A DNA stretch of 64,000 nt from Microlunatus elymi (GCF_007362775.1 NZ_CP041692.1:1302001-1366000), one strand, 5' to 3'. Shown: positions 50,562 to 61,045, counted from the stretch's first letter. Numbers and translations: made by a program. Notes: a model not told the origin generated them from the letters alone.

Positions 50562-51211
50562 ACGACTCGAACCCGGCGGCGACCAAGATCAAAGTGCTGC
50601 TGGCCGATGATCAAGCTCTGATCCGGCAGGCGTTCGCCGCGCTGCTGAATCTGGAACATGATCTTGAGGTGGTGGGTCAGGCGTCCGACGGCGCGGAGGC
50701 GATCGCCCTGGCCGCCGAACGCCGGCCGGACGTGGTCGTGATGGACGTCCAGATGCCCGAGCACACCGGTACGGACAGTGGTGACGGGATCGCCGCGACG
50801 GCCAAGATCATGGCGGAGAATCCGTCGGTGCGGGTGATCATCGTGACCACCTTCGGCCGGCCCGGCTATCTGCGCCGGGCGATGGAGGCGGGCGCGGTCG
50901 GCTTCATGGTCAAGGACGCACCGGCCGACCAGTTGATCGAGGGCATCCGTCGAGTGCATCGCGGGCTGCGGGTCGTCGACCCGACGTTGGCCGCGGCCAG
51001 CCTGAGCGTGGGTGCGTCCCCGTTGACCGAACGGGAGACCGAGGTGCTCGCCGCGGCCTCGCACGGTGGTGCGACCAGCACCATCGCTGGCACCGTCTTC
51101 CTGAGCGAGGGGACCGTACGCAATCACCTGTCCTCGGCGATGGGCAAACTCGGCGCGGCAACGCGGGCCGAGGCCGTACGGATCGCCACCGAGAACGGCT
51201 GGCTTCCCTGA
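50558..51211 (+). CDS. Response regulator, NarL/FixJ (LuxR HTH) family
   Basis: 217 residues. Receiver domain with acidic pocket (LLADDQ), phospho-Asp in VVVMDVQMP, Thr in VTTFGRP and Lys in MVKDAPADQ. C-terminal LuxR-type HTH (LTERETEVLAAASHGGATSTIAG...SEGTVRNHLSSAMGKL). A short insert (EHTGTDSGDG) follows the phospho-Asp loop. Start ATG overlaps the kinase stop by 4 bases. Confidence 0.92.
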   Translation: MNDSNPAATKIKVLLADDQALIRQAFAALLNLEHDLEVVGQASDGAEAIALAAERRPDVVVMDVQMPEHTGTDSGDGIAATAKIMAENPSVRVIIVTTFGRPGYLRRAMEAGAVGFMVKDAPADQLIEGIRRVHRGLRVVDPTLAAASLSVGASPLTERETEVLAAASHGGATSTIAGTVFLSEGTVRNHLSSAMGKLGAATRAEAVRIATENGWLP

Positions 51212-51300
51212 GCTGAACCCTCGTAACAGGGTCACGGCTCGTCCGCAACTCCTGACCCCTACGGCGTGCCTTGCCGGAATCGGCTCGGCCATTGTGAAAC

Positions 51301-53061
51301 ATGGCAGGCCAGAGCAGTCCGGGCCGCGGTGGCCGGGTGGGTGGAAGGTCGCAAGCAGTGCGTGGATGGCGTCGGTCAAGGGCCTCGAGTTGGATCCGTC
51401 CGGTGTCGGCGGTGGTGCTGGCCGGCGGGTTGCTGTTCGGCACGGTCGGCTGCAGCCCGACGATCCAGTCCGGTGGCCGGGAGATCGCCGATCCTGGCCA
51501 GCCGTTGCAGGCTGCGTTGAGCAAGCTGAAGAAGGACAACTACGCCAGCATCCAGAACAACAGCGTCACCGTCGGCGACAACACCAACTGCTTCTATCAG
51601 CGGCCGAACAAGGACTCCGACGACATCACCGACCAGGTCGCCTGCGGCCCGATCCGCCGGATCGGCCAGCCCGATGATCACGTCTGGGACACCTACCGGC
51701 TGAGCTTCCAACCGTCGGCCGACGGCAAGAGCACCGCGCGGGTGCAGTCGGCGACGGCTCATGCGGTCGTGGTGAACACGGCGCTGCTGGTCTCGCCGGA
51801 TGACACCAAACCCGGTGCCGCCGCGGACGTGCCGGCGCCGCAGGTGCCGCAGACCTCGATCACCGACCGTGCCGTTGCGCTGTCCGATCAGGATCTCTCC
51901 GATGTCACCTTCAGCACCCCGGCCCAGCCGATCAAGCTGATCACTCCGACGGCCACCGTGCAGGTGATCGGCCAGGCCGTTCCCGGGCGGGTGCCGCAAC
52001 AGTTGGTCGCCGGCCAGGACGATCCGGCCGGCAATGCGCCGTACTATCGGCCGGCGACCGGGCAGAAGGTGTACGCGTACAAGGTCAAGATCAGCGCCCC
52101 GGCCGAACACGCCGTACCGGCGTCCACCACAGCCGCTGGTACTGTGCCCGATCTGACCACCCAGCTGTCGATCGGCGTCGGTGATCAACAGCTGCCGATC
52201 GCCGACAACCGCGCCGACCCGCAGAAGTCGTTCAAGATCAACTGCGGTACGACCGGTGCCGCCTATCCGTGCAAGCCGGCGGCCGACACGTTCGTGATCC
52301 TGATGACCGTGCCGGACAACGCCGCCCCCAGCTTGGCGGCGACCACCGCCAAGCACACTCAGTCGATCGCATTGGGAACGGGGCAGCTGACGAGCTCGGT
52401 CTCGCAGGTCGAGTACGGGCACAACTCGCTGGTGGCGAAGATCGGCGAGAAGGTGAAAGTGCCGTCGTACCAGGCCAAGATCAGCGTCCCCGATCCCACC
52501 GCCAAGCCACCGGCCGATGATCAGAGTGCCGATGATCAGAGTGCCGGTGATCAAAGCGCTGGTGATCAAAGCAAGGGTGGGTCGTCCAAGGACGAGCCCT
52601 CGGCCGACAGCAGCGCCGGTGCCTCCGACAAGCAGACCGAGCCGGCGACCAAGACCAAGACCAAGAAGGCCTCCTGGTCGATGCGGATCGATTCGGTCGC
52701 GCTGTCGGCCTTCGATCCGACCCGTGGCTGGGCGCCCGCGGGCAAGGCGTGGTTGGTGGTCACCACCTCCGGCTATGCCAAGCACGATCCGGACGACGCG
52801 TTCACCGACAAGCGAGTCTCCAGCATCGCGGTGACCTCGGCCGGCGCGACCTACCGACCCGACGGGCTGACCGACGCCGACTTCGCCGGCGGCGGGCCGT
52901 TGGCCACCAGCAGCGAAGTCAGCTGGGTCTTCTCGGTGCCGGACGACCTGACCGAGGCGGACTTCACCTTCCGGCCGACAGGCACGGTCGCTGCCGACGG
53001 CACCAGCACCGCGTTCACCGTCCCCAAGCCGGCAACCGCCACCCTCAAGCCGCCCAAGTAG
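51301..53061 (+). CDS. Large lipoprotein of unknown function
   Basis: 586 residues with a lipobox VVLAGGLLFGTVGC (Cys 51). The N-region is long and Arg-rich; a GTG at 51358 with GGAAGG upstream would give a more usual signal peptide. The mature protein has two beta-rich regions (about 60-400 and 455-580) joined by a low-complexity Asp/Gln/Ser/Lys linker encoded by repeated TGATCA-containing units (52514-52580). The C-terminal domain (WSMRIDSVALSAFDPTRGWAPAGKAWLVV... YRPDGLTDADF) resembles DUF4352/telomeric-repeat-like surface beta-sandwiches only loosely. I do not recognise the family. Confidence 0.7.
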   Translation: MAGQSSPGRGGRVGGRSQAVRGWRRSRASSWIRPVSAVVLAGGLLFGTVGCSPTIQSGGREIADPGQPLQAALSKLKKDNYASIQNNSVTVGDNTNCFYQRPNKDSDDITDQVACGPIRRIGQPDDHVWDTYRLSFQPSADGKSTARVQSATAHAVVVNTALLVSPDDTKPGAAADVPAPQVPQTSITDRAVALSDQDLSDVTFSTPAQPIKLITPTATVQVIGQAVPGRVPQQLVAGQDDPAGNAPYYRPATGQKVYAYKVKISAPAEHAVPASTTAAGTVPDLTTQLSIGVGDQQLPIADNRADPQKSFKINCGTTGAAYPCKPAADTFVILMTVPDNAAPSLAATTAKHTQSIALGTGQLTSSVSQVEYGHNSLVAKIGEKVKVPSYQAKISVPDPTAKPPADDQSADDQSAGDQSAGDQSKGGSSKDEPSADSSAGASDKQTEPATKTKTKKASWSMRIDSVALSAFDPTRGWAPAGKAWLVVTTSGYAKHDPDDAFTDKRVSSIAVTSAGATYRPDGLTDADFAGGGPLATSSEVSWVFSVPDDLTEADFTFRPTGTVAADGTSTAFTVPKPATATLKPPK

Positions 53062-53964
53062 CCGCACCCGCCCAAGGTCGACTGCCACCCCGAAATCTGC
53101 CGAACTCGGCACAGCCGCGCGCAAGATCGACTCCCGCAGCCGCTATTTCGCGCGCGGCGGTCGATTTCGGGTGCGGGAGTGGTGTCGGCGGCCGGCTTCG
53201 CGCGCGGCGGTCGATTTCGGGTGCGAGGGTGGCGGGCGGCCGGGGGCCCGTGGGGTCAAGGGGACCGTTCTCGACTCTGGTGGGGAAACGGCCGGGGGCC
53301 CGTGGGGTCAAGGGGACCGATCTCGACTGTGGTGGGAAAGCGTCCGGGGTCCGTGGGGTCAAGGGGACCGTTCTCGACTGTGGTGGGAAAACGTCCGGGT
53401 GGTCAACGGGTTGGTGGTGGCGACCCCGGCCGGGGCTGAGAACGGCGCCCAGGATTGGGTTGCGGGCGGGGACCGGTGGCAGACTCTGCGGGCGGGCGCG
53501 GCCGGATCCGTGGCTCTGCTGGCCCCCATCGGTGCGCAGCCGAAGATTGGCAGCGAGCCGAAGACCGGATTTGGAATGTAGGGCGACCTCTGACAAGATA
53601 TTCGGGTTGCTCCGACGGGGTCGCCGGGGTGAGTCGTGCCCAGCACGCAATTTCGACCGTCAGGTCGAGATGTGTGCGGGTGGCCACCGGACCGCGAGAC
53701 CCCCTGATCCACCTGGATCGGGTGCGCCTGATCTGTTGATCGGGTGTTCATCACAACGCAAAGCACGACCCGAGCCTGGGTCGTCGTGCGCTTGAGATGG
53801 CCGACACGCCCGACCTCGGGGGTCGGACGAAGAGTCGGGCCGAGGAGTCGGATCGAGGTCCGGACGCCGGGGCAGCACGCAAGGCCAACAACGTGGCTCT
53901 GCCACAACAGATGCGTTGATAACAGCAGAGTGCGTAACAGCTGAAGCAGGAAGAGGGACGGACT
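53062..53964. other. Repeat-bearing region and S10 leader
   Basis: 903 bases with no supported gene. The first part has ~50-bp tandem repeats. The second part is the rpsJ leader, with an imperfect GCACGACCC...GGGTCGTCGTGC hairpin at 53761-53793. I could not pick a convincing promoter. Confidence 0.55.
53147..53400 (+). repeat. Tandem repeats of about 50-52 bp
   Basis: Two units of 50 bases share CGCGCGGCGGTCGATTTCGG (from 53147 and 53197). They are followed by three units of 51-52 bases sharing CGTGGGGTCAAGGGGACCG (from about 53247, 53299 and 53350). Unit periods are similar although the sequences differ. Confidence 0.85.
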
Positions 53965-54273
53965 GTGGCGGGACAGAAGATCCGCATCAGGCTCAAGGCC
54001 TACGACCACGAGGTCATCGACGGGTCGGCGCGCAAGATCGTCGACACGGTGACTCGTACGGGTGCGAAGGTCGCGGGCCCGGTGCCGCTGCCGACGGAGA
54101 AGAACGTGTTCTGCGTGATCCGTTCTCCGCACAAGTACAAGGACAGCCGCGAGCACTTCGAGATGCGTACGCACAAGCGGCTGATCGACATCATCGACCC
54201 CACCCCGAAGACGGTTGACTCGCTGATGCGGCTCGACCTGCCGGCCGGTGTCGACATCGAGATCAAGCTCTAG
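53965..54273 (+). CDS. rpsJ: 30S ribosomal protein S10
   Basis: 102 residues, GTG start with GGAAGAGGGA upstream. [18 protein letters not shown] and the C-terminal [10 protein letters not shown] are diagnostic. It leads the S10-spc run; S10 is also the NusE antitermination factor. Confidence 0.97.
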   Translation: MAGQKIRIRLKAYDHEVIDGSARKIVDTVTRTGAKVAGPVPLPTEKNVFCVIRSPHKYKDSREHFEMRTHKRLIDIIDPTPKTVDSLMRLDLPAGVDIEIKL

Positions 54274-54284
54274 AGGGACGCACG

Positions 54285-54941
54285 ATGAGTGAGCGCAAAG
54301 TGAAGGGACTGCTGGGCACCAAGCTCGGCATGACCCAACTCTGGGACGAGAACAATCGCGTGGTTCCGGTGACCGTCGTCGCCGCCGGCCCGTGCGTGGT
54401 GACCCAGGTCCGCACCGCCGACAACGACGGCTACTCCGCCGTCCAGCTCGGCTTCGGTGCGATCAAGGCCAAGAAGGTCACCAAGCCGAGCGCCGGTCAC
54501 TTCGACAAGGCCGGAGTCACCCCGCGCAAGCACCTGGTCGAGATCCGGACCACCGACGCCGACCAGTATGAACTGGGTCAGGAGCTCGGTGCCGACACCT
54601 TCGCCGAGGCCGAGATCCTCGACGTCACCGGTGTGACCAAGGGCAAGGGCACCGCCGGCGTCATGAAGCGGCACGGCTTCCACGGTCTGCGCGCCAGCCA
54701 CGGTGTGCACCGCAAGCACCGCTCCCCGGGTTCGATCGGTGGCTGCGCCACCCCCGGCCGGGTGTTCAAGGGTCTGCGGATGGCCGGCCGGATGGGCAAC
54801 GCCAGCAAGACCGTGCAGAACCTGACCGTGCACTCGGTTGACGCCGAGCGCGGCCTGATCCTGATCAAGGGTGCGATCCCGGGTGCCAAGGGTGGCCTGG
54901 TCGTGCTGCGGTCTGCCGCCAAGAAGGGAGAGGTCGCATGA
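54285..54941 (+). CDS. rplC: 50S ribosomal protein L3
   Basis: 218 residues. [17 protein letters not shown] and the long arm with the methylated-Gln region ([17 protein letters not shown]) are standard. Binds 23S rRNA near the peptidyl-transferase centre. Overlaps rplD by 4 bases. Confidence 0.97.
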   Translation: MSERKVKGLLGTKLGMTQLWDENNRVVPVTVVAAGPCVVTQVRTADNDGYSAVQLGFGAIKAKKVTKPSAGHFDKAGVTPRKHLVEIRTTDADQYELGQELGADTFAEAEILDVTGVTKGKGTAGVMKRHGFHGLRASHGVHRKHRSPGSIGGCATPGRVFKGLRMAGRMGNASKTVQNLTVHSVDAERGLILIKGAIPGAKGGLVVLRSAAKKGEVA

Positions 54942-55660
54942 GCCCCAGTAATGAAGCGACGGTTCGTACCGTCGACGTCGTTGACGCCAAGGGCGCCAAG
55001 TCCGGCTCTGCCGAACTGCCGGCCGACCTGTTCGACGTCACCACCAACGTGCCGCTGATCCACCAGGTCGTGACCGCCCAGCTGGCGGCTGCCCGGCAGG
55101 GGACGCACTCCACCAAGACCCGCGGCGAGGTTCGCGGCGGTGGCACCAAGCCGTACCGGCAGAAGGGCACCGGCCGCGCCCGGCAGGGTTCGATCCGCGC
55201 ACCGCAGTACAACGGCGGTGGCATCGTGCACGGCCCGACCCCGCACGGCTACGCCCAGCGGACCCCGAAGAAGATGGTGGCCGCCGCGCTCCGCGGCGCC
55301 CTGTCCGACCGGGCTCGCGACGGCAAGGTGTACGTGGTCAGCTCGCTGGTCGACGGCGAGACCCCGTCCACCAAGGCGGCCCTGGCCGCGCTGACCGCGG
55401 TCACCGACACCGCCAAGGTGCTGGTCGTGCTCGGCCGGGACGAGGACGCCGCCTGGCTGAGCCTGCGCAACGTACCGACCGCGCACGTCATCGTCGCCGA
55501 CCAGCTGAACGCCTACGACGTTCTGGTCAACGACGCGGTGGTCTTCACCTCCGCCGCGCTGGACGCCTACGTCGCCGGTCCGGCCAAGGGCAAGTCGGTG
55601 AAGGCAACCGCCACTGAGTCCGAAGCGAACGAGTCTGAAGCCGAGGAGGCAGCCGAATGA
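54938..55660 (+). CDS. rplD: 50S ribosomal protein L4
   Basis: 240 residues. The exit-tunnel loop [20 protein letters not shown] and RQGSIRAPQ are intact (macrolide-site region). The C-terminal tail is acidic ([14 protein letters not shown]). Overlaps rplC and rplW (ATGA). Confidence 0.97.
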   Translation: MSPSNEATVRTVDVVDAKGAKSGSAELPADLFDVTTNVPLIHQVVTAQLAAARQGTHSTKTRGEVRGGGTKPYRQKGTGRARQGSIRAPQYNGGGIVHGPTPHGYAQRTPKKMVAAALRGALSDRARDGKVYVVSSLVDGETPSTKAALAALTAVTDTAKVLVVLGRDEDAAWLSLRNVPTAHVIVADQLNAYDVLVNDAVVFTSAALDAYVAGPAKGKSVKATATESEANESEAEEAAE

Positions 55661-55968
55661 GCGCCGCCGCGAAGATCCGCGACCACCGCGACATCTTGCT
55701 GGCGCCGGTCGTCAGCGAGAAGAGCTACGGCCTGCTGGACGAGAACAAGTACACCTTCGTGGTGGCGCCGCAGGCCAACAAGACCGAGATCAAGATCGCG
55801 GTCGAGAAGGTCTTCAGCGTCAAGGTCACCGGTGTGAACACCTACGTCCGCAAGGGCAAGAAGCAGCGCACCCGGTTCGGGTACGGCAAGCGCCCGGACA
55901 GCAAGCGTGCGATCGTCACCGTCGCCGAGGGTCAGAGCATCGACATCTTCGGCGGACCGGTCGGCTGA
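55657..55968 (+). CDS. rplW: 50S ribosomal protein L23
   Basis: 103 residues. [20 protein letters not shown] and the [15 protein letters not shown] loop are typical. It lies at the tunnel exit and docks SRP and trigger factor. Confidence 0.97.
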   Translation: MSAAAKIRDHRDILLAPVVSEKSYGLLDENKYTFVVAPQANKTEIKIAVEKVFSVKVTGVNTYVRKGKKQRTRFGYGKRPDSKRAIVTVAEGQSIDIFGGPVG

Positions 55969-55984
55969 GGGATAGGGACTGAAC

Positions 55985-56821
55985 ATGGCTATTCGTAAGT
56001 ACAAGCCGACCACACCCGGTCGTCGCGGTGGCTCGGTGGCCGACTTCGCCGAGGTCACCCGTTCGACCCCGGAGAAGTCGCTGCTGGTGCCGAACCCGAA
56101 GACCGGTGGCCGCAACAACAACGGCCGGATCACCTCCCGCCACATCGGCGGCGGCCACAAGCAGGCCTACCGGCTGATCGACTTCAAGCGGTACGACAAG
56201 GACGGGGTGCCGGCCAAGGTCGCGCACATCGAGTACGACCCGAACCGCACCGCCCGGATCGCACTGCTGCACTACGCCGACGGCGAGAAGCGCTACATCG
56301 TGGCGCCGAACGGCCTGAAGCAGGGTGCGCCGGTGGAGGCCGGTGAGGGCGCCGACATCAAGACCGGCAACAACCTGCCGCTGCGCAACATCCCGGTCGG
56401 CACCACGGTGCACGCGGTCGAGATGCGCCCAGGCGGCGGGGCCAAGCTCGGCCGCAGCGCCGGCGCCTCCATCCAGCTGGTCGCCCGCGAGGGCAAGTAC
56501 GCCACGCTGCGGATGCCTTCCGGTGAGATGCGGATGGTCGACGTTCGCTGCCGCGCCACCATCGGCGAGGTCGGCAACGCCGAGCAGTCCAACATCAACT
56601 GGGGCAAGGCCGGCCGCAACCGCTGGAAGGGCAAGCGCCCCAAGGTTCGTGGTGTCGTGATGAACCCGGTCGACCACCCGCACGGCGGTGGCGAGGGCCG
56701 TACCTCCGGTGGCCGGCATCCGGTCTCCCCGTGGGGCAAGCCGGAAGGCCGTACCCGTAACAAGAACAAGGCGAGTTCTCGTCTGATCGTCCGTCGTCGC
56801 AAGACCGGCAAGAAGCGCTGA
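55985..56821 (+). CDS. rplB: 50S ribosomal protein L2
   Basis: 278 residues. [15 protein letters not shown] at the start and the conserved [20 protein letters not shown] loop with its essential His are present. Needed for subunit association and the peptidyl-transferase site. Confidence 0.98.
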   Translation: MAIRKYKPTTPGRRGGSVADFAEVTRSTPEKSLLVPNPKTGGRNNNGRITSRHIGGGHKQAYRLIDFKRYDKDGVPAKVAHIEYDPNRTARIALLHYADGEKRYIVAPNGLKQGAPVEAGEGADIKTGNNLPLRNIPVGTTVHAVEMRPGGGAKLGRSAGASIQLVAREGKYATLRMPSGEMRMVDVRCRATIGEVGNAEQSNINWGKAGRNRWKGKRPKVRGVVMNPVDHPHGGGEGRTSGGRHPVSPWGKPEGRTRNKNKASSRLIVRRRKTGKKR

Positions 56822-56839
56822 GCAGGAGTCTGAGCAGAT

Positions 56840-57120
56840 ATGCCACGCAGCCTGAAGAAGGGCCCTTCGTTGATGATCATCTGGCCAAGAAGGTCGATGC
56901 TCAGAACGAGAAGGGCACCCACACCGTGATCAAGACCTGGTCGCGCCGTTCGATGATCACGCCGGACATGATCGGCCACACCATCGCCGTGCACGACGGT
57001 CGCAAGCACGTCCCGGTCTTCATCTCCGATTCGATGATCGGTCACAAGCTCGGTGAGTTCGCCCCGACCCGGACCTTCCGTGGTCACGACAAGGACGACC
57101 GCAAGTCGCGCCGCCGCTGA
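56840..57120 (+). pseudogene. rpsS: 30S ribosomal protein S19 with a one-base frameshift
   Basis: ATG at 56840 encodes MPRSLKKGP, then the frame breaks. One extra T after 56867 would restore [19 protein letters not shown] and continue into the intact VIKTWSRRS... [14 protein letters not shown] to the stop at 57118-57120, giving the normal 93 residues. S19 is essential and the rest of the gene is perfect, so a sequencing or assembly deletion is the most likely cause. Position between rplB and rplV is the usual one. Confidence 0.93.
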
Positions 57121-57134
57121 GAAGAGGAACCCAG

Positions 57135-57530
57135 ATGAGTAACGCAGAGAAGACCCGGCCGTCTCGCCGGGACGCGCTGCTGGGTGACCGGCAGGGCTCG
57201 TACGCGATCGCCCGTGGCGTCCGGATGTCACCGACCAAGGTGCGCCGGGTGGTGGACGTGATCCGCGGCCTGGACGTCACCGAGGCGTTGGACACGCTCA
57301 AGTTCGCGCCGCAGGCGGCGGCCGAGCCGGTCAGCAAGGTGATCGCGTCCGCGGCGGCCAACGCCGAGAACACCGAGAACCTGCGCACCGAGCAGCTGTA
57401 CGTCTCCCAGGCGTTCGTGGACGAGGGCATGACCATGCGCCGGATCCGCCCGCGGGCCAAGGGATCGGCCAGCCGGGTGCTCAAGCGCAGCAGCCACATC
57501 ACCGTCGTCGTCGAGAAGAAGGAGGCCTGA
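57135..57530 (+). CDS. rplV: 50S ribosomal protein L22
   Basis: 131 residues. [19 protein letters not shown] and the tunnel loop ([20 protein letters not shown]) are intact. The N-terminus has about 20 extra residues ([20 protein letters not shown]) compared with the shortest family members. Confidence 0.96.
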   Translation: MSNAEKTRPSRRDALLGDRQGSYAIARGVRMSPTKVRRVVDVIRGLDVTEALDTLKFAPQAAAEPVSKVIASAAANAENTENLRTEQLYVSQAFVDEGMTMRRIRPRAKGSASRVLKRSSHITVVVEKKEA

Positions 57531-57533
57531 GCC

Positions 57534-58358
57534 ATGGGTCAGAAGATCAACCCGCACGGCTTCCGGCTCGGCATCAGCACCGATCACAAGAGCCGCTGGT
57601 ACGCCGACAAGGCCTACGCCGACTACGTCGGTGAGGACGTCAAGATCCGCCGCAGCCTCCACAAGGGTCTGGAGCGGGCCGGCATCTCCAGCATCGAGAT
57701 CGAGCGGACCCGGGATCGGGTCCGGGTCGACATCTACACCGCCCGCCCGGGCATCGTGATCGGCCGCAACGGCGCCGAGGCGGAGCGGGTGCGCGGCGAG
57801 TTGGAGAAGCTGACCGGCAAGCAGGTCCAGCTGAACATCCTCGAGGTCAAGGGCACCGAGACCGACGCGCAGCTGGTCGCCCAGGGCGTGGCCGAGCAGC
57901 TCGCGTCCCGGGTGCAGTTCCGCCGGGCCATGAAGAAGGCGCAGCAGAGCGCGATGCGGGCCGGTGCCAAGGGCATCCGGATCCAGTGCTCCGGTCGTCT
58001 CGGCGGCGCCGAGATGAGCCGCTCGGAGTTCTACCGCGAGGGTCGGGTTCCGCTGCACACGCTGCGGGCCGACGTCGACTACGGCTTCTTCGAGGCTCGT
58101 ACCTCCTTCGGCCGGATCGGCGTGAAGGTGTGGATCTACAAGGGTGACGTGTCCGGGACCCGGGCCGAGCGGGCCGCGCAGAAGGCTGCCCGCAATGCCG
58201 CCCAGGGCAACCGTCGTCCGGGCCGTGGCCGTGGTGGCCGGGGCGATCGTCCCGAGCGGGGCGGCCGGCGCCGGCAGGACTCCGTTAACGCCGCGCCGAC
58301 CGAGACCGCCGGACAGCCGGCAGCCTCGGCGCAGGCGACGAGTGGGCAGGAGAGTTAA
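57534..58358 (+). CDS. rpsC: 30S ribosomal protein S3
   Basis: 274 residues with the KH domain ([20 protein letters not shown], GxxG loop). The C-terminal tail of about 55 residues, Arg/Gly-rich then Ala/Thr-rich, is longer than in E. coli but common in actinobacteria. Part of the mRNA entry channel. Confidence 0.97.
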   Translation: MGQKINPHGFRLGISTDHKSRWYADKAYADYVGEDVKIRRSLHKGLERAGISSIEIERTRDRVRVDIYTARPGIVIGRNGAEAERVRGELEKLTGKQVQLNILEVKGTETDAQLVAQGVAEQLASRVQFRRAMKKAQQSAMRAGAKGIRIQCSGRLGGAEMSRSEFYREGRVPLHTLRADVDYGFFEARTSFGRIGVKVWIYKGDVSGTRAERAAQKAARNAAQGNRRPGRGRGGRGDRPERGGRRRQDSVNAAPTETAGQPAASAQATSGQES

Positions 58359-58361
58359 GCA

Positions 58362-58781
58362 ATGTTGGTTCCGCGCAAGGTCAAGTTCCGCAAGCAGCAT
58401 CACCCGACCCGTCGGGGGATGGCCAAGGGCGGTACGGAGCTGGCGTTCGGCGACTACGGCATCCAGGCGCTCGCGCCGGCCTACGTCACCAACCGGCAGA
58501 TCGAAGCCGCTCGTATCGCCATGACCCGTCACATGAAGCGTGGCGGCAAGGTCTGGATCAACATCTACCCGGACCGCCCGCTGACCAAGAAGCCGGCCGA
58601 GACCCGGATGGGTTCCGGCAAGGGTTCCCCGGAGTGGTGGATCGCCAACGTCAAGCCCGGACGGGTGATGTTCGAGCTCTCCGGCGTTACCGACGACGTC
58701 GCCCGTGAGGCGCTGCGACTGGCGGTGCACAAGCTGCCGATGAAGTGCCGCATCGTGTCGCGTGAGGCAGGAGATAACTGA
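58362..58781 (+). CDS. rplP: 50S ribosomal protein L16
   Basis: 139 residues. [20 protein letters not shown] and [20 protein letters not shown] are diagnostic. Contacts the A-site tRNA. Its stop overlaps the rpmC ATG by one base. Confidence 0.97.
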   Translation: MLVPRKVKFRKQHHPTRRGMAKGGTELAFGDYGIQALAPAYVTNRQIEAARIAMTRHMKRGGKVWINIYPDRPLTKKPAETRMGSGKGSPEWWIANVKPGRVMFELSGVTDDVAREALRLAVHKLPMKCRIVSREAGDN

Positions 58782-59035
58782 TGGCGAACACCGTGAAGGC
58801 CGCGGATCTGCGGTCGCTGAGCCGCGACGAGCTCAACGCGAAGGTCGTCGAACTGAAGGAAGAGCTGTTCACGCTGCGGTTCCAGGCCGCCACCGGGCAG
58901 CTGGAGTCACACGGTCGGCTGCGGTCGGTCCGTAAGGACATCGCCCGGATCTACACCGTGCTGACCGAGCGCAGCCTCGGCATCACCGACGATCCGGACA
59001 GCGAAACCGCTGTTACCGAAACGGCTGGTGCCTGA
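58781..59035 (+). CDS. rpmC: 50S ribosomal protein L29
   Basis: 84 residues. [20 protein letters not shown] and [19 protein letters not shown] form the two-helix L29 fold. The C-terminal 15 residues are an acidic extension. Confidence 0.95.
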   Translation: MANTVKAADLRSLSRDELNAKVVELKEELFTLRFQAATGQLESHGRLRSVRKDIARIYTVLTERSLGITDDPDSETAVTETAGA

Positions 59036-59036
59036 G

Positions 59037-59381
59037 ATGAGCGAGCAGAGGAACGAAGTGAGTTCAGAGTTGTTGGCCGACACCGCCGACGCCGAGCAGG
59101 TCGTGGCCGAGGTCGCGCACACCTCGTCCGATCGGGGCCGCCGCAAGGTCCGTGAGGGCCTGGTGGTCAGCGACAAGATGGACAAGACCGTCGTGGTCGC
59201 CGTCGAGGACCGGATCAAGCACCGGTTGTACGGCAAGGTCATGACCCAGACCACCAAGCTCAAGGTGCACGACGAGGAGAACTCGGCCGGCATCGGTGAC
59301 CGGGTGGTCGTGATGGAGACCCGTCCGCTGAGCGCCACCAAGCGCTGGCGCCTGGTCAAGATCGTCGAAAAGGCCAAGTAA
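59037..59381 (+). CDS. rpsQ: 30S ribosomal protein S17
   Basis: 114 residues from the ATG at 59037, two bases after the rpmC stop. The core ([20 protein letters not shown]... [20 protein letters not shown]) is normal. About 35 N-terminal residues, acidic and Ala-rich, precede it; a GTG at 59058 would shorten this. Followed by a hairpin element before rplN. Confidence 0.94.
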   Translation: MSEQRNEVSSELLADTADAEQVVAEVAHTSSDRGRRKVREGLVVSDKMDKTVVVAVEDRIKHRLYGKVMTQTTKLKVHDEENSAGIGDRVVVMETRPLSATKRWRLVKIVEKAK

Positions 59382-59387
59382 CGCCGA

Positions 59388-59433
59388 CTTGTCAGTCGCT
59401 GGTGTGGCTATAGCCAAACCACGTACTGACAAC
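59388..59433. repeat. 46-bp CTTGTCAG hairpin element, copy b (rpsQ-rplN junction)
   Basis: Differs from the rpoB-rpoC copy at only two of 46 bases and shares the GCCGA flank on its left. Outer arms CTTGTCAGT/ACTGACAA, inner palindrome TGGCTATAGCCA. Confidence 0.8.
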
Positions 59434-59454
59434 TCAGAGGAAGAGTAGAGAGAA

Positions 59455-59823
59455 ATGATCCAGCAGGAGTCGCGGCTGAAGGTCGCCGACAACACCGGTG
59501 CCAAGGAGATCTTGTGCATCCGGGTGCTCGGCGGATCCGGTCGCCGCTACGCCGGAATCGGCGATCAGATCGTGGCCACGGTGAAGGACGCCATCCCGGG
59601 CGGCAACGTGAAGAAGGGCGAGGTCGTCAAGGCCGTCGTCGTACGCACCGTGAAGCAGCGTCGCCGGGCCGATGGTTCCTACATCAAGTTCGACGAGAAC
59701 GCCGCGGTGATCCTGCGCAACGACGGTGAGCCGCGCGGCACCCGCATCTTCGGCCCGGTCGGCCGTGAGCTGCGGGAGAAGAAGTTCATGCGCATCATCT
59801 CGCTCGCCCCGGAGGTGATCTGA
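59455..59823 (+). CDS. rplN: 50S ribosomal protein L14
   Basis: 122 residues, standard length. [19 protein letters not shown] and [24 protein letters not shown] are diagnostic. A 73-base gap with the hairpin element separates it from rpsQ. Confidence 0.97.
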   Translation: MIQQESRLKVADNTGAKEILCIRVLGGSGRRYAGIGDQIVATVKDAIPGGNVKKGEVVKAVVVRTVKQRRRADGSYIKFDENAAVILRNDGEPRGTRIFGPVGRELREKKFMRIISLAPEVI

Positions 59824-59826
59824 CCC

Positions 59827-60249
59827 ATGACCAAGAAGAACACCAAGATCAACGCCGCCGTCTCCCGCGAACACGCCCGCGTGGACATTCGCAAGGGTGA
59901 CCGGGTGAAGGTACTGTCCGGCAAGGACAAGGGCCTGACCGGTGAGGTGCTGTCGGTTCAGCCCGATCGCGAGCTGGTCACCGTCTCCGGCGTGAACATC
60001 GTCAAGCGGCACCTGAAGGACACCCAGGCGCAGCCGAACAGCCAGCAGACCAAGGGCGGCATCGTCTCGTCCGAGGCCCCGATCCACGTCTCCAACGTCG
60101 GCCTGGTCGTCAAGGACGGCGAGGGCAACGAGGTGACCACTCGGATCGGACACCGTCGTGACCAGGTGACCAAGCGTCGCCCGGACGGCACCGAGTACAC
60201 CGCATACCGGTCGGTGCGGATCGCCCGCAAGACCGGGGAGGAGATCTGA
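59827..60249 (+). CDS. rplX: 50S ribosomal protein L24
   Basis: 140 residues. KOW motif in [20 protein letters not shown]. About 15 extra N-terminal residues and a longer C-terminus than E. coli L24. Overlaps rplE by one base. Confidence 0.96.
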   Translation: MTKKNTKINAAVSREHARVDIRKGDRVKVLSGKDKGLTGEVLSVQPDRELVTVSGVNIVKRHLKDTQAQPNSQQTKGGIVSSEAPIHVSNVGLVVKDGEGNEVTTRIGHRRDQVTKRRPDGTEYTAYRSVRIARKTGEEI

Positions 60250-60818
60250 TGACCAGCACCGCAGCAGAGCAGTACGTGCCGCGGCTGAAGCAGCGCTACG
60301 CCACCGAGATCGTGCCGACGCTGCAGCAGGAGTTCAACTTCGCCAACGCGATGCTGATCCCGCGGCTGACCAAGATCGTGGTCAACATGGGTGTCGGCGA
60401 CGCGGCTCGCGACTCCAAGGTGATGGACGGCGCCGTACGGGATCTGACCACCATCACCGGTCAGAAGCCGCAGGTGACCCGGGCCAAGAAGTCGATCGCC
60501 CAGTTCCGGCTCCGCGAGGGCCAGCCGATCGGCGCGCACGTGACCCTGCGCGGCCAGCGGATGTGGGAGTTCGCCGACCGGCTGCTCACCCTGGCGCTGC
60601 CCCGGATCCGTGACTTCCGCGGCCTGTCGCCGAAGCAGTTCGACGGCAACGGCAACTACACCTTCGGTCTTTCGGAGCAGGTCATGTTCCACGAGATCGA
60701 CCAGGACAAGATCGACCGGGTGCGGGGGATGGACATCACCTTCGTGACCACGGCGACCAACGACGACGAGGGCCGGGCGCTGCTGCGCAACCTCGGCTTC
60801 CCGTTCCGTGCCAACTGA
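60249..60818 (+). CDS. rplE: 50S ribosomal protein L5
   Basis: 189 residues. [20 protein letters not shown] and [20 protein letters not shown] are typical. Binds 5S rRNA in the central protuberance. Confidence 0.97.
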   Translation: MTSTAAEQYVPRLKQRYATEIVPTLQQEFNFANAMLIPRLTKIVVNMGVGDAARDSKVMDGAVRDLTTITGQKPQVTRAKKSIAQFRLREGQPIGAHVTLRGQRMWEFADRLLTLALPRIRDFRGLSPKQFDGNGNYTFGLSEQVMFHEIDQDKIDRVRGMDITFVTTATNDDEGRALLRNLGFPFRAN

Positions 60819-60859
60819 GCTATTGGCCAACTGAACCAGCGAAGAAGAGAGATATCGAC

Positions 60860-61045
60860 GTGGCGAAGACAGCGCTGAGGGTCAAGGCGGCTCGCAAGCC
60901 GAAGTACGGCGTCCGGGCCTACACCCGGTGCCAGAAATGCGGCCGGCCGAAGGCCGTCTACCGCAAGTTCGGGCTCTGCCGGATCTGCCTGCGGGAGATG
61001 GCGCACAAGGGCGAGCTGCCCGGTGTGACCAAGTCGTCTTGGTGA
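60860..61045 (+). CDS. rpsZ: 30S ribosomal protein S14, zinc-binding type (type Z)
   Basis: 61 residues with CQKC and CRIC zinc knuckles (C+ form). GTG start at 60860. Actinobacteria often carry a second, zinc-free S14 elsewhere for zinc limitation. Confidence 0.95.
   Translation: MAKTALRVKAARKPKYGVRAYTRCQKCGRPKAVYRKFGLCRICLREMAHKGELPGVTKSSW

Noticed and set aside
53147-53400. CRISPR array or coding repeats
   Set aside because: Direct tandem repeats without spacers; no frame with codon bias spans the units.
56840-57120. Programmed frameshift in rpsS
   Set aside because: No slippery sequence, and S19 genes are not known to use frameshifting; a one-base sequence error is simpler.
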